Positions 10,166 through 20,147 of a stretch of DNA of 64,000 nucleotides are shown in pieces. Position numbers and translations under genes: made by a program. Origin of the DNA: Prunus persica (taxonomy: Eukaryota; Streptophyta; Magnoliopsida; Rosales; Rosaceae); contig NC_034014.1 of the NCBI RefSeq assembly GCF_000346465.2, positions 13,265,782-13,329,781 of the forward strand, given 5' to 3'. The notes under the pieces were generated by a model. It had not been told where the DNA came from and ran no database searches. It saw only the letters and a program-made list of their open reading frames with translations. Numbering within the stretch: position 1 is the stretch's first letter; every line of letters starts with the position of its first letter.

Positions 10166-10999
10166 CACGAATCTTTTTTGAGATTTTTTGGGCCTCGACA
10201 GTGACTTGTCTTGAGGTTTTCTTTTGACAAACTATACCAAAAAAAGATTTTAATTTGTCATGACAATATTCCTTGGAGATGCTGTAAAGGCGGGCGAGGA
10301 TGGAATGAACCGTTGGATCACAATGGCCCGAAACGCGAGTTGCGTAGATATTTGTAGTGTTGTCCTCGTAGGGTTCGTCTTGTTATGAGCCGTTCTCCCA
10401 ACCGTCGATTCCTTCTCAATAGAACGGTGATCAAACCCATAATCCCCGCTTTGGACCATAACACCCTATGCCTTTTCTCTATTCTCCGTCCCCAAACGAA
10501 GTATTGTCTGTGTCTTCCTCCTGGTTCCCTATCCCAAAGCTGCCCTTCTTCTTTCTCTGTGTCTCTCTCTACGTCAAAGTTTCATCGGTTAATTTGAAAG
10601 GTACTTTTGAAACTCAATATTCATAACCTATATCTCATTTACACTTACTTTTGGCAATATTTTTCTTCTTTTGATTTCTGGGTCTTCATTGGATCCAACA
10701 ACAACATTCTATCTATCAAATCCATCTTGGGTTTTGTTTTAATCTGCATTAAGTACTGCAGGTTCTTCTTTTCTTTGATTTAGTTTTGTTTTATTTGGCT
10801 AGTGCAATTGATCCAATTTGATTTATAAGGTTCATTCTCCAATTTTTAACAGCTTTTTATTTTGCAGGTAATTTTTGGATTTTTGGGTTCTTCTTTAGGT
10901 TTCCTAAGGTATAAGATTTTGATCAAATTGTGTCGTTGAAGGTGTTGGGCTTAATAGGGTCTCCATTCCTTACATTCAAGGTTAAGGTCATATCTTTTT
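10166..10999 (+). promoter_or_regulatory. Promoter and 5' leader of the F-box/WD40 gene, with a probable leader intron
   Basis: A likely leader intron runs 10601-10867: donor aaag|gtactt, T-rich tract, acceptor ttttgcag|gtaa. A 70-codon upstream frame (10385-10597) lies before the donor and could act as a uORF if transcription starts upstream of it. The transcription start was not determined. The retrotransposon LTR ends at 10165, placing it within the promoter region. Confidence 0.45.
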
Positions 11000-12703
11000 A
11001 TGGAATTTGAATGCCAGGTGAGTACTGAGGTTTCTAAGAATTTGGTAGATTGTGTAGACAATTCGTTTGGACAACAAGGGGAACCAAATCAATTCAATTC
11101 CAAGCTGGAAGCTGAAAACCTTGGCATTTCAGAACAAACATCAGATTCATATACTGAAAAGGAAAAAATTGCACTCTCGAAACCTACATTGATCAAGAAA
11201 CCAAACTCGGACTCTTGTGGTTCAAAACAGTTTTTGTCTAGTGATGTTGTTCTTAATTCTCGTAGGTCAATCACTGACCTTCCACCAGCCTTGTTATCCG
11301 AAATTCTGAATTTCCTTGACCCAAAAGAGCTAGGTATGGTTTCATGTGTATCAACGTATCTCTGTAGGCTTGCGTCTGAACACCATGTTTGGAAGGATTT
11401 TTATTGTGAGAGATGGGGAAATTCAACAGTTCCAACATCTTTGGGTTCAGGAGTTTCTGATGAGATGTCATGGAAGGAATTTTTTGTGGAAAGGGAGTTT
11501 AGGAGTAAGACTTTTATGGGACGTTATAGCATTGATGTTATGTATGGCCATAATGAAGCTGTTCTTACAGTTTTCCTTTTGGCTTCCGCAAAGCTCATAT
11601 TTACTGCTGGGTATGACCAAACTGTAAAAATGTGGAACATGGAAGAAGGGTTGTTGATTGCATCTTCAAGATCTCTTGGTTGCACTATCCGTGCAGTTGC
11701 TGGAGATACAAAACTGTTGGTTGCTGGTGGTACTGATGGCTTTATCCAGTGTTGGCGGGCAGTGGAAGGCTTTCCACACTTGTTTGATATTAAGGGTCCT
11801 CAAAACCAAAATACCGAGTTTCGACTATGGGAGCATGAGGGGCCCATAACTTCTCTTGCCTTGGATCTTACCAGGATTTATAGTGGTTCCTGGGACATGA
11901 CTGTTCGTGTATGGGATCGTTTGTCACTGAAGTGCGTAAAGGTTTTGAGACATAGTGATTGGGTTTGGGCACTTGTTCCTCATGATCTTACAGTTGCTAG
12001 CACATCGGGTTCAGATGTTTGTATTTGGGATACTAGTAGTGGGAGACTGATGACCATTATTCATAGTGCTCATGTTGGTAACACCTACTCTTTGGCACGA
12101 AACCACACAGGGGATTTTCTATTTACCGGAGGGGAAGATGGTGCAATACACATGTACGAAATCACTAGTCAAGGCCTTGAGACTAATGCATTATTTGTTG
12201 CGACTTGGGTTCCTCACTCAGGTTGTGTCTATTCCCTTGCGTTTGAGTTTCCATGGCTTGTTTCTGCTTCTGCTGATGGGAAACTTGCACTAATTGATGT
12301 GAGAAAGCTTCTAAGGACTAGAAAGCATGATTCAGGGAAACGTTTTTCATGTGTTAAGCTCGTGGACCGCAGTAGCATGGAACCCCCACAGAGGATGTTA
12401 CATGGATTTGGGAAGAATCTCATGTCAGTGGGCATTGGTGCTGATCGTATTGTATGTGGAGGTGACGAAGGTGTTGTTAGGATCTGGAACTTCACAGAAG
12501 CTTTGGAGATTGAGCGGAGGGTTTGTGCTTTAAAAGCAATACGGTTGGAGAACCGGATGAGGCGGCGTAAGCTTCATTTAGAAAATAGCAGCAAAGGCAG
12601 TAGAAATGATCAATGTTCAGTTGCAGCCAAGAAGAATCCAGTCACTGGTGACAGGATTGGTTGGCACAGTAAACGTGCATTGAGTGGCAAGCTGAAGTCA
12701 TAG
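11000..12703 (+). CDS. FBX2: F-box/WD-40 repeat protein (FBX2 / At5g21040-like)
   Basis: An intronless 567-residue protein. Residues ~1-88 are a polar leader. Residues 90-136 form an F-box (ITDLPPALLSEILNFLDP), the part that binds the SKP1 adaptor of SCF ubiquitin ligases. From ~183 to ~510 come about seven WD40 blades; examples are FTAGYDQTVKMWN, YSGSWDMTVRVWD, FTGGEDGAIHMYE and CGGDEGVVRIWN, and together they would form the substrate-binding propeller. A basic tail (MRRRKLHLE onward) follows. The order F-box, then WD repeats, then basic tail, and the length match the Arabidopsis At5g21040 type, which I recall as FBX2, linked to phosphate-starvation responses. The function here is by homology. 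The start is the first ATG of the frame, downstream of a probable leader intron. No damage was seen. It is very probably an intact gene. Confidence 0.92.
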   Translation: MEFECQVSTEVSKNLVDCVDNSFGQQGEPNQFNSKLEAENLGISEQTSDSYTEKEKIALSKPTLIKKPNSDSCGSKQFLSSDVVLNSRRSITDLPPALLSEILNFLDPKELGMVSCVSTYLCRLASEHHVWKDFYCERWGNSTVPTSLGSGVSDEMSWKEFFVEREFRSKTFMGRYSIDVMYGHNEAVLTVFLLASAKLIFTAGYDQTVKMWNMEEGLLIASSRSLGCTIRAVAGDTKLLVAGGTDGFIQCWRAVEGFPHLFDIKGPQNQNTEFRLWEHEGPITSLALDLTRIYSGSWDMTVRVWDRLSLKCVKVLRHSDWVWALVPHDLTVASTSGSDVCIWDTSSGRLMTIIHSAHVGNTYSLARNHTGDFLFTGGEDGAIHMYEITSQGLETNALFVATWVPHSGCVYSLAFEFPWLVSASADGKLALIDVRKLLRTRKHDSGKRFSCVKLVDRSSMEPPQRMLHGFGKNLMSVGIGADRIVCGGDEGVVRIWNFTEALEIERRVCALKAIRLENRMRRRKLHLENSSKGSRNDQCSVAAKKNPVTGDRIGWHSKRALSGKLKS

Positions 12704-13919
12704 TAGCAGATAGTAGTTACCTTGTATGCTTCTAAACTTTACTACTCGCTTACTCTTAGGATGATTATGCATCAGTAGAATACAATTTATGGTTTAAGCA
12801 GGTAAGCAGACTAATTGTAGATTTTTCATTCTATATTTGGATTTACAGTGTTTCTAGCCATCTCATAGATGGGGTTTGTTGCTTTTTAATGATATTCTAT
12901 TGTTAGATGGCTTTATTATGTTTTGTTTAATGCTATTTTTAAAATCTTTGACGCGTAGCTTTGTTGTTCTCTCTCATACTAAGAACAATTTACCAGCTCT
13001 TGGCTTAAAATCTATATTCAGAAAGTGGCAGAGGCACTTTCATTTAACAGATTGCACAATATTTGGCCCAGTGTTTTCATTTTTATCTGAGAGTTATGCA
13101 TGCCATAACTATGTGGATAGCTAATTACCTTGAATATGCAACTCCAGTGAGTGAATGATCTGGTCCCATGAAGAATGATATGGAGATTATTTTCTGTGCA
13201 TAAGTAATGTGCATTATGTGCATGAAAAGAATATTGGCCCTTGGCAAAGATTGAAAATAATTTAAAACAAGGGGTTAAGTTCTGTTATCCGCATCAATTC
13301 TGCATTATGAAATGAGCACAAGAATTTTCCATATGAACACATCCTAAATTCTTGAATGTTTCTTAGAGGTCATCTTGATAGGGTTTTCTTTTTGTTGCAA
13401 CGGATGAGACACTGGCGATTGCGTCCTTTGCTGTTTCTTTATTCTTGAACAGCAAGGAAAAGGGAGTCTGTATCCTATCCTCTGCTGTTATTTTTGACAT
13501 TGATCTTGTGCTTATATCATTTCTTTTTTTGAAAAGAACTTTTAACTGCAAATGTTTTGCTTAAAAAGATACAGGAATGCCAAGATATAGCCAAAGCTTG
13601 TCTTAAAAATACCGATCATATTTAAGAGCTTAGAATCCTAAACCAATACATCGCTTCGCTTATCATGCCAAGCTTCTCTCTCTTATGTTCCTTGGGCTTC
13701 TGCTCTTCCTCTGATCTGACCTGGGGAGCCTCCCTCCTGGCTGAGGAAGAATCGGAAGAGGGGTGAGTTGATGTCATCGATCATTATTCCGATACTTTGT
13801 TTAGCTGATTGTGATCTGAGGATTTAGAAAATACTAACCCTAGTTAGAGAACTACACTCTACAAGCTTAAGCCTTAAATCCCTAGAATCTTGTCTGTACT
13901 GTTTTGGTTTTTGGTAATT
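12704..13919 (+). other. 3' flank of the F-box/WD40 gene, no further gene seen
   Basis: AT-rich DNA that must include the 3' UTR and poly-A site. Short frames (for example 12876-13124) have no recognisable domain. Nothing else was supported. Confidence 0.5.
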
Positions 13920-14616
13920 TCAGCACTGTCATCCCACTCAGAGCATTTCAAATTTTATCAAAATTTTGGCATCAAGTGTGCTGCCATGGCAGTTGGGCAA
14001 GTAGATTGGAGGACTCACTTTGCCTTCTTGACTAATGTTTTGTTTCTCACTTTGTTCTTCACCATTAAATCTGTTAAAAATTTTGTTAAAAATACTGACA
14101 TGGTACTAATGGAACCCACTATTTTGCTAAACAAAGTGCCATGTGTGAAGAAAAAAAAATTAAAAATTATCTTTTAAAAAACTTAATTTAACTATTAAAA
14201 ATAAAAATTATACTTTAAAATCTATGTTTTTGGTACCTTGACAGCAATCTAGCACAAAACCTTATTCCCATTTACATCGAATTTTATCAGTGTGCCTAAA
14301 ATCAGATCCCCAAGCCAAATTTCCACTCTCCACCATCACATAACAGCCAAACTTCCTCCCCCCATTCTCACTTGTAATCTCTTCTACCCTATCCACTTTC
14401 ACATCCATTTCATCCCCATTAACCCATCCTCCTACCTCTAGAACTCATCTCATATTCTGAACAATTGCTGAACTCAAACCTACACCCACCACTTTCTTGC
14501 TATGTGGGTTATAAGCTTTGAACCAGGTGAACCCGGTACGGCGTGAGTTATTTTAAATCAAACCACTCTGCAACAGATCTTGAAGGGATTAGGTTTTAAC
14601 ATTTGATTATTTTGCA

Positions 14617-14755
14617 GGGATTTTGTAAAGGCCATAGATGATTTGATTTTCATGAGAAATACTGTATTGGAAAAGGAGGATTTGGAAGAGTATACAAGGC
14701 AGAGTTGCTATCAGGTCAAGTTGTCGCAGTTAAGAGGCTTAACTTTGGAGATTGA
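14617..14755 (+). pseudogene. LRR receptor-kinase fragment (ATP-binding loop, MIK2-like)
   Basis: Reading from about 14650 gives HEKYCIGKGGFGRVYKAEL then LSGQVVAVKRLNFGD. This is the glycine-rich loop and the conserved lysine of a plant LRR receptor-like kinase, with a linker typical of the MIK2-like group. A one-base shift just upstream (gatgatttgat) breaks the frame from the preceding FVKAIDD. A stop follows directly after FGD, and the rest of the kinase is missing. It is a captured, broken exon piece inside the foldback element. Confidence 0.8.
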
Positions 14756-14822
14756 TTGCTGGAATGTCGTTAGAGACTGACAAATTAAGCCTCTTAACTG
14801 CGACAACTTTACCTGATAGCAA
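14705..14822. repeat. 38 bp inverted repeat (hairpin) over the kinase fragment
   Basis: The left arm 14705-14742 and right arm 14785-14822 are reverse complements at 37 of 38 positions, with a 42 base spacer. The arms cover the codons for the VAVKRL lysine region of the kinase fragment. A transcript would fold into a short stem. Confidence 0.93.
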
Positions 14823-15589
14823 TTCTACCCGTCCGTTTCGTCGACCTCCAGCGAGGATCCACCCCAATTCCTCTTTTCTTTGGAACAGAGGGGCGGGGTT
14901 TTGGGTCTGCGAGAGAGGAAGAGGGAGGAGCAGTCGGGGTTGGTTGTAGTGGTGGTGATGGCGACTGGGAAGGGATAATGGAATTGGAGGAGGGGAATTT
15001 GGGATTTTTTGGTTTTAAAGTATTATTTTTATTTTAATAGTTAAATTAAATTTTTTTAAAGATAATTTTTAATTTTTAATTTTTTTTCTTCACACATGCC
15101 ATTTAGTTTAGTAAAATAGTGGGTCTTATTAGTGCCATGTCAGCATTTTTAATGGAATTTTTGATGAACTTGACGATGAGAAGCAAAGTGAAACACAAAA
15201 CATCGGTTAAAAGAGCAAAATGGATCACTTTAACTTTAAAGGGGATTTAGTGGAAATTAACTAAAATTTCAAGGGGCACTGTAGCACTTAAGTCAATAAA
15301 TTATTATACGAGACCAAATCCAAACGTGGAAGACCTTCTAAAAGTCAGTAACTATTCATAACAATCATTAAAGTTATTAGTTGGATCTAAAGTTCAAATG
15401 CTAAGAAGGCATTTGGGTATCACCGCGGCTCCACTGTGGTGGTGATGGTATGGTGGGCAGCTGACTTGTGGCTGTGGAGTTTGGTGGTCCGTCAATCATG
15501 ACTGGATATTGACTCCCTTTCATGTGAAAGACAAAAGCCCTAAAAGAAATTAAAATATGATGTGGCAAATAAAATGTATTGCCATGTTA

Positions 15590-16409
15590 TGTGCTATATG
15601 TGTTGATATTCAAAAGTTATTGTTTGGGCCTAATTTGACAAGCTCAGCCCACCGCGGAAAAAGCTCAGAATAAAGACACAGGGACCAAGCAGTTTGGGCT
15701 TCGCAAAATAAACAAGAAAACAGAGCCCAAAATCCAACAAAGCCCAGCCCATGATTTGTCAAAACCAACGACAACACGGACTTGAGCTTCAAAAAAGAGA
15801 GAAGAAAAGAAAGATCAGCCCATGGCCCAAACTCGAAACTGGGCTTGGAATGATTAAAAAAGGAAAAGACCCAAGAGAGGAATAAGCCCACGTGTTGTTC
15901 TCTGACTTTGAAAAGTCAACAATTTCAACTATCACAGAGTTGATTGGGAATTAAATAAAAGCAGGTCAGTGGCTGGCAACTAAGAGAAAACTTCTCTGAA
16001 ACTCTGCTATTAGAAAGATCAAATCCCTTTTATATATTTGGAAATAATGTTTCTACTCCAAAGAGGGCAATCATTCCAAGAGATAAGTAGGCTATGTTCT
16101 CAAAAAGAGATAAGCAGAAGGACATAGAGTTGTTCAAACTGGGAAATCAAACTAAACATCACAGTTTTGAGCTCTCACAAGGGGCAGTTAGAATTAAAGA
16201 GGGGTTAGGTTCTCTTCCAAAAAACAGAGAAGTGATTGGTCTTAAAAAGAACTGACTATTGAGAGCCTATCTGCCAGAATTGATAAAAACCCCTTCTTCT
16301 TTGTATTTAAAAATGAAAGATTTTTTGAGAATTTTGCCGCCCATTATTAAAAGAAAGAAACCCTACTCTAGAACATTTCTTATAAAAATAAAGAGAAGGT
16401 GAACAAAGC

Positions 16410-16450
<41 letters not shown>

Positions 16451-17358
16451 AACAATCAATCAAACAATCAAAAAATCAACCAAAGGCAAAAAATTCAAAA
16501 TAATCACTTGATCACTGAGCACCTTCAAACAAACTGGAGCAACCAAAAGCTCATCTGAGCCAGAAAAAAAAGCCAGCTATAGATCAGGACTTCCAAAGTT
16601 CAGACTTAGAGAAACAAGTCATTCAAAGCGAGACTTCTCTTGTTACAAATTTGGTTCAGCAAAAGCCAAGAGAAGCCGAGTTTGAGTTTTCACAAATATG
16701 AAAACCTCAACAAATTTTACAGTGTAGTTCTAGCTTATTAAGTTCTCAAATTCAGCCACTTCTGCTCCTTCAGACTGAAGAAGCCGCAGTTCTGCCCGCT
16801 CAAGAGCCTCCCAATGCTTGAAGTAGATTAAAGCTCTGCCAAAATTGAACTTTGATATCAATTTACAACTGAAGCTAAGCAGTTGAAGTTGTTAACCGCT
16901 CAATCCAGCACAGGCATACTCAGTCCAGCTCAGATCAGAAGTTTCTACCTAGGCAGAAATGGGATTCCAGCCATCGTTTGTCTTTTTAGAGTTGATTTCT
17001 GCCTTTTTTAATTTTGTAAAAGGGAGTTCTGCCTAAAACAGTCCACTTTATTATCATCTATTCTGGCAAGAATTACCAATTCTATACTGTGATAAATTAT
17101 GAAGTCCTCACTAGTCTGAGGCAGGAAAAGAACTTACTTAGGAGATATTCCTCACCCAAATTCACAATCGCTTGTTTAGAAATCAATAACTTGGGGCACA
17201 AGTTATCTGTTTCAAAGAAGTCTGTTATGATTTTTTATTGCTAGCAGTGGCACACTCGCACACCAAAAAAAGTTGGCTTGTTGACCAGTCAATGGTTTTC
17301 AAGGCAATTGAGAACTTTGCCCTTCCATCACAGGAAGAAAAAACAAAACGGGTGAACA
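15590..17358 (+). mobile_element. Probable solo LTR, family shared with 25556-27412
   Basis: Begins tgtgctatatgtgttg and ends ggtgaaca, with gtta before and after (4 bp match). It has no coding domain. Most of it is alignable, in opposite orientation, with 25556-27412 (for example ggaaaagaacttactt, cccaaattcaca and ttccatcaca). A CA microsatellite lies at ~16413-16444. The solo-LTR reading rests on TG...CA ends, the short flanking repeat and the second copy. Confidence 0.66.
16413..16444. repeat. (AC)n microsatellite
   Basis: An uninterrupted AC run of about 16 units inside the solo LTR. Confidence 0.97.
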
Positions 17359-18394
17359 GTTATCCACGTAGCATTATTGTTAAAATTATTTCGTGCACTA
17401 CTGGTAATTGTAATTAGTTAACTTCAACTAATTTGTTATCTGGTAAACCCCAAAATTAAGAATCTTAATCCTAAGAAAAGATGAAACATAAAAGCTTGCA
17501 TCAGCAGATTACTTTACCTCCATGAAAATTCCATCCACTCCAACAGCAACTGTTATCCTTGCAATGCACAGTATCAATTCATTGTCTTTTTACGAGATGA
17601 AGATAAAAAATTCCATTGAAAGCCAAGTGTTTCCTATATATTCAATGTGGCCATTTCCTACAGGAGCTTCGTATAGGTGCTTCTCCATCCCTAGAAGCAC
17701 TATTAATTATTCTCAGTAAATTTAGGTTTTACTCATAAAAAAACTTTCACTTTTGGAAAAAGCCAAAGCTTTTTCAAAAAAGACAGAAAAACCTCTCAAC
17801 TTTCAAACCAAAGACATGCAAATGTAAAGAATTCCTTAGGAAATCAAAAAATAAATAAGGGCAATTTTGTCCATTTCGGCTTCTTTTAAAATTTTTCTCT
17901 CTCCTTTGGGCTTTTCCAAAGTCTCCCTTAATTCTCATAGTTTGTGACTTTCATACAACTTTTTTGACTTTAGTACCACATAAGATTATATTCTTTTTTT
18001 AATATTTTATAACGTAATCTTTTTATTTTTATTATAAATTATTTTTTATTCTAATGTTACCCCATATGTCTTGAATTGAATAACTATAGTTTATGTGATA
18101 ATTACAGGAAAGAATTGTTTATGACCATAATTAATTAACAAATTAAGTGCTTATGACCATAATGATTTTGGTATATTAATTACGTTGCCCTTTTTTTTTT
18201 TTTTTCTTCTTCTTCTTTTAATTGCATCCATGAATTCTATTAATTGCATCCATGATTTTGTATATTAACGTTGTCTTTTTTTTCTTCTTTTAACCCAAAA
18301 AAATCGTTGGCTTTCTTTCTTATTGTTTACTACCTCTTTATTAGGTAAATTGAAGAAACCTAAGAAAAAGTATATTGAAAATAACAAAATACCT
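17359..18394. other. AT-rich intergenic DNA
   Basis: No gene, domain or element boundary was recognised. A frame at 17522-17719 is short and featureless. Confidence 0.5.
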
Positions 18395-18560
18395 ATATGT
18401 TAGGTAGATTATATATTATCTCATACTTCCCCCACTAATCAGGTACAATCCTATATTTATCTAGTAAGTTATGTAAATAATCTCATATTTACCTAGTAAT
18501 TAGGTACATAATCTTATATTTACCTAGTAACCAGGTACATTAGAAAATTCAACCCATATA
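18395..18560. repeat. Degenerate repeats of a taggtacat..atttacctagta unit
   Basis: Three to four imperfect copies of tatatttacctagta / ttaggtacataatct, about 45 bases apart, form local inverted pairs (acctagta versus taggta). Scattered relatives continue to ~18830. It may be a decayed miniature element. Confidence 0.6.
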
Positions 18561-19277
18561 TATACATATATTAATATAAAGCACATTAGCTCATAGTTAC
18601 ATAAAAACGTCATCAATAATTCTCTTGTTCATCTTGTTTTTCTCAAGTTTTTTATTTGTTGCTATGCTGAAACACCATGAATCAACTTGATAATTATTAA
18701 ACATATTGTATTTTCTATATTTGGGTGTTTACCTAATGTATAGGTACATAATTTCATGTGGGTGCTTGCCTCATCGATTAGTATAATATGTGGATCTTTA
18801 CTTTATCCATATATTAGGTAAATATTCACAAGGAAAGAATTCAAATTTTAAGTTCTGAAATTCAATTACAATGAAATAATATTAGCATTAAATTTGGATT
18901 TCCAACGTGTTTCCTTATTTACCTCAAAGGGTAAAATCGACACAACAAAAAAAGTAATAAAAGTCAAAGGATCTGCATCTAAAATCAAAACAGTGAGAAC
19001 TTAGCCTAATGACAACTAATCATTTTAGACCTAGATCCAAAAACCCCAAATTATTTTGAAAAACTATTTAAAACAGGGGAAAAAAGAGGGGGTGTAGTTG
19101 TGTGTGCTTCCAGTATTCCTCACAATAGAATTGTTTCTCTTTCATAGGAAAATAAAGCACAAAATAACAACAACACATAAAAATAGGAGCATAGTATAAA
19201 TTTAACTTACAACAGGTAAATTAGCTTGTCTGATCCACTCCAAATTGCGTGGATCAAGTTTTTCACGTATAAGTCCA

Positions 19278-19620
19278 AATTACTCATTTGATAACTATTT
19301 CAATTTTAGTTTTAGTTTTTATTTTTTGTGCCAGAGTATAGAGGGAAAAGAAGGAGAATAGAAATGAGAATGAGAGTGAAGATGATATTGAAAGGGAAGA
19401 TGGGAGGGAGAAATAACAAAAGTGAAAACAAAAACTAAAAACGGAAATATATTTGAAATTGTTTTCACTTTTGTTACTCCTCTCTCCCATCCTCCCATCT
19501 GATCCCCTCTCTCAATCGAATCCTCACTCTCATTATCACTCTTATTTTCCTCTATACTCTTACACAAAAAATGAAAACCTAAAAACTAAAAATTAAAATT
19601 AAAATGGTTATCAAATGGGC
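19278..19620. mobile_element. Hairpin MITE (long near-palindrome)
   Basis: The left arm starts catttgataactattt and the right arm ends atggttatcaaatg. Inverted matching continues through agagtatagagg, gatgggaggg and gtaacaaaagtgaaaac to a short centre near 19450. Almost the entire ~340 bases would fold into one long stem. It is non-coding; the superfamily was not determined. Confidence 0.75.
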
Positions 19621-20147
19621 CTTTAGCTTTTCAACCCCCCCCACCCCCCAAAAAAAAAAAAAAAAAACTTCACACCTTCAAGAAAAATCCTTCAAGTATA
19701 ATATTAGGGTTTATTACAAATAGACAAAGATGCTTTACCATAGTGAATAGTAACACTACGTAACGATGTGACAGTCACACCGAAGAAATTATAGTTAGGA
19801 TTGATCTTATTTAATTTTGTTTTGAGAGGCCAGTAAAGGGATACAAACAATGAAAGAAAAAGAAAAGGGAATAAGTCAGAGAAAGAAAAACTCCCTAAAT
19901 TTGCCAAACAAAAAAGAAAAAAGGAAATATAGTGTTTCTATAAAAACATTGGGAGCTTACTACCAAGTGACACCCAAACTTCCCCAGACATGATTTTTAT
20001 GCCTATTGCCTAACCCACACTAAGCATGTCCTTTATTTGCACAAACACACTTTTAAAACCCATTTCCTCAACACAACTCAAGCGCATTTCAATTCAATTC
20101 AAGAAAGCAAAAGCAGATGAACACAAACTCAAGAAAGCAAATGCAAG

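Larger units (their letters stand above)
13920..15295. mobile_element. Foldback (Mutator-like?) element with captured kinase fragment
   Basis: Long imperfect inverted repeats frame the segment. About 14015-14225 (tgttttgtttctcacttt, tactgacatgg, cccactattttgcta, gtgtgaagaaaaaa) pairs with about 15010-15220 on the opposite strand. Weaker pairing extends outward to ~13920 and ~15295. The interior holds a receptor-kinase fragment, a hairpin and GC-richer DNA. No transposase was seen and no target duplication was read, so the outer ends are approximate and the superfamily is inferred from the long terminal inverted repeats. Confidence 0.68.
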
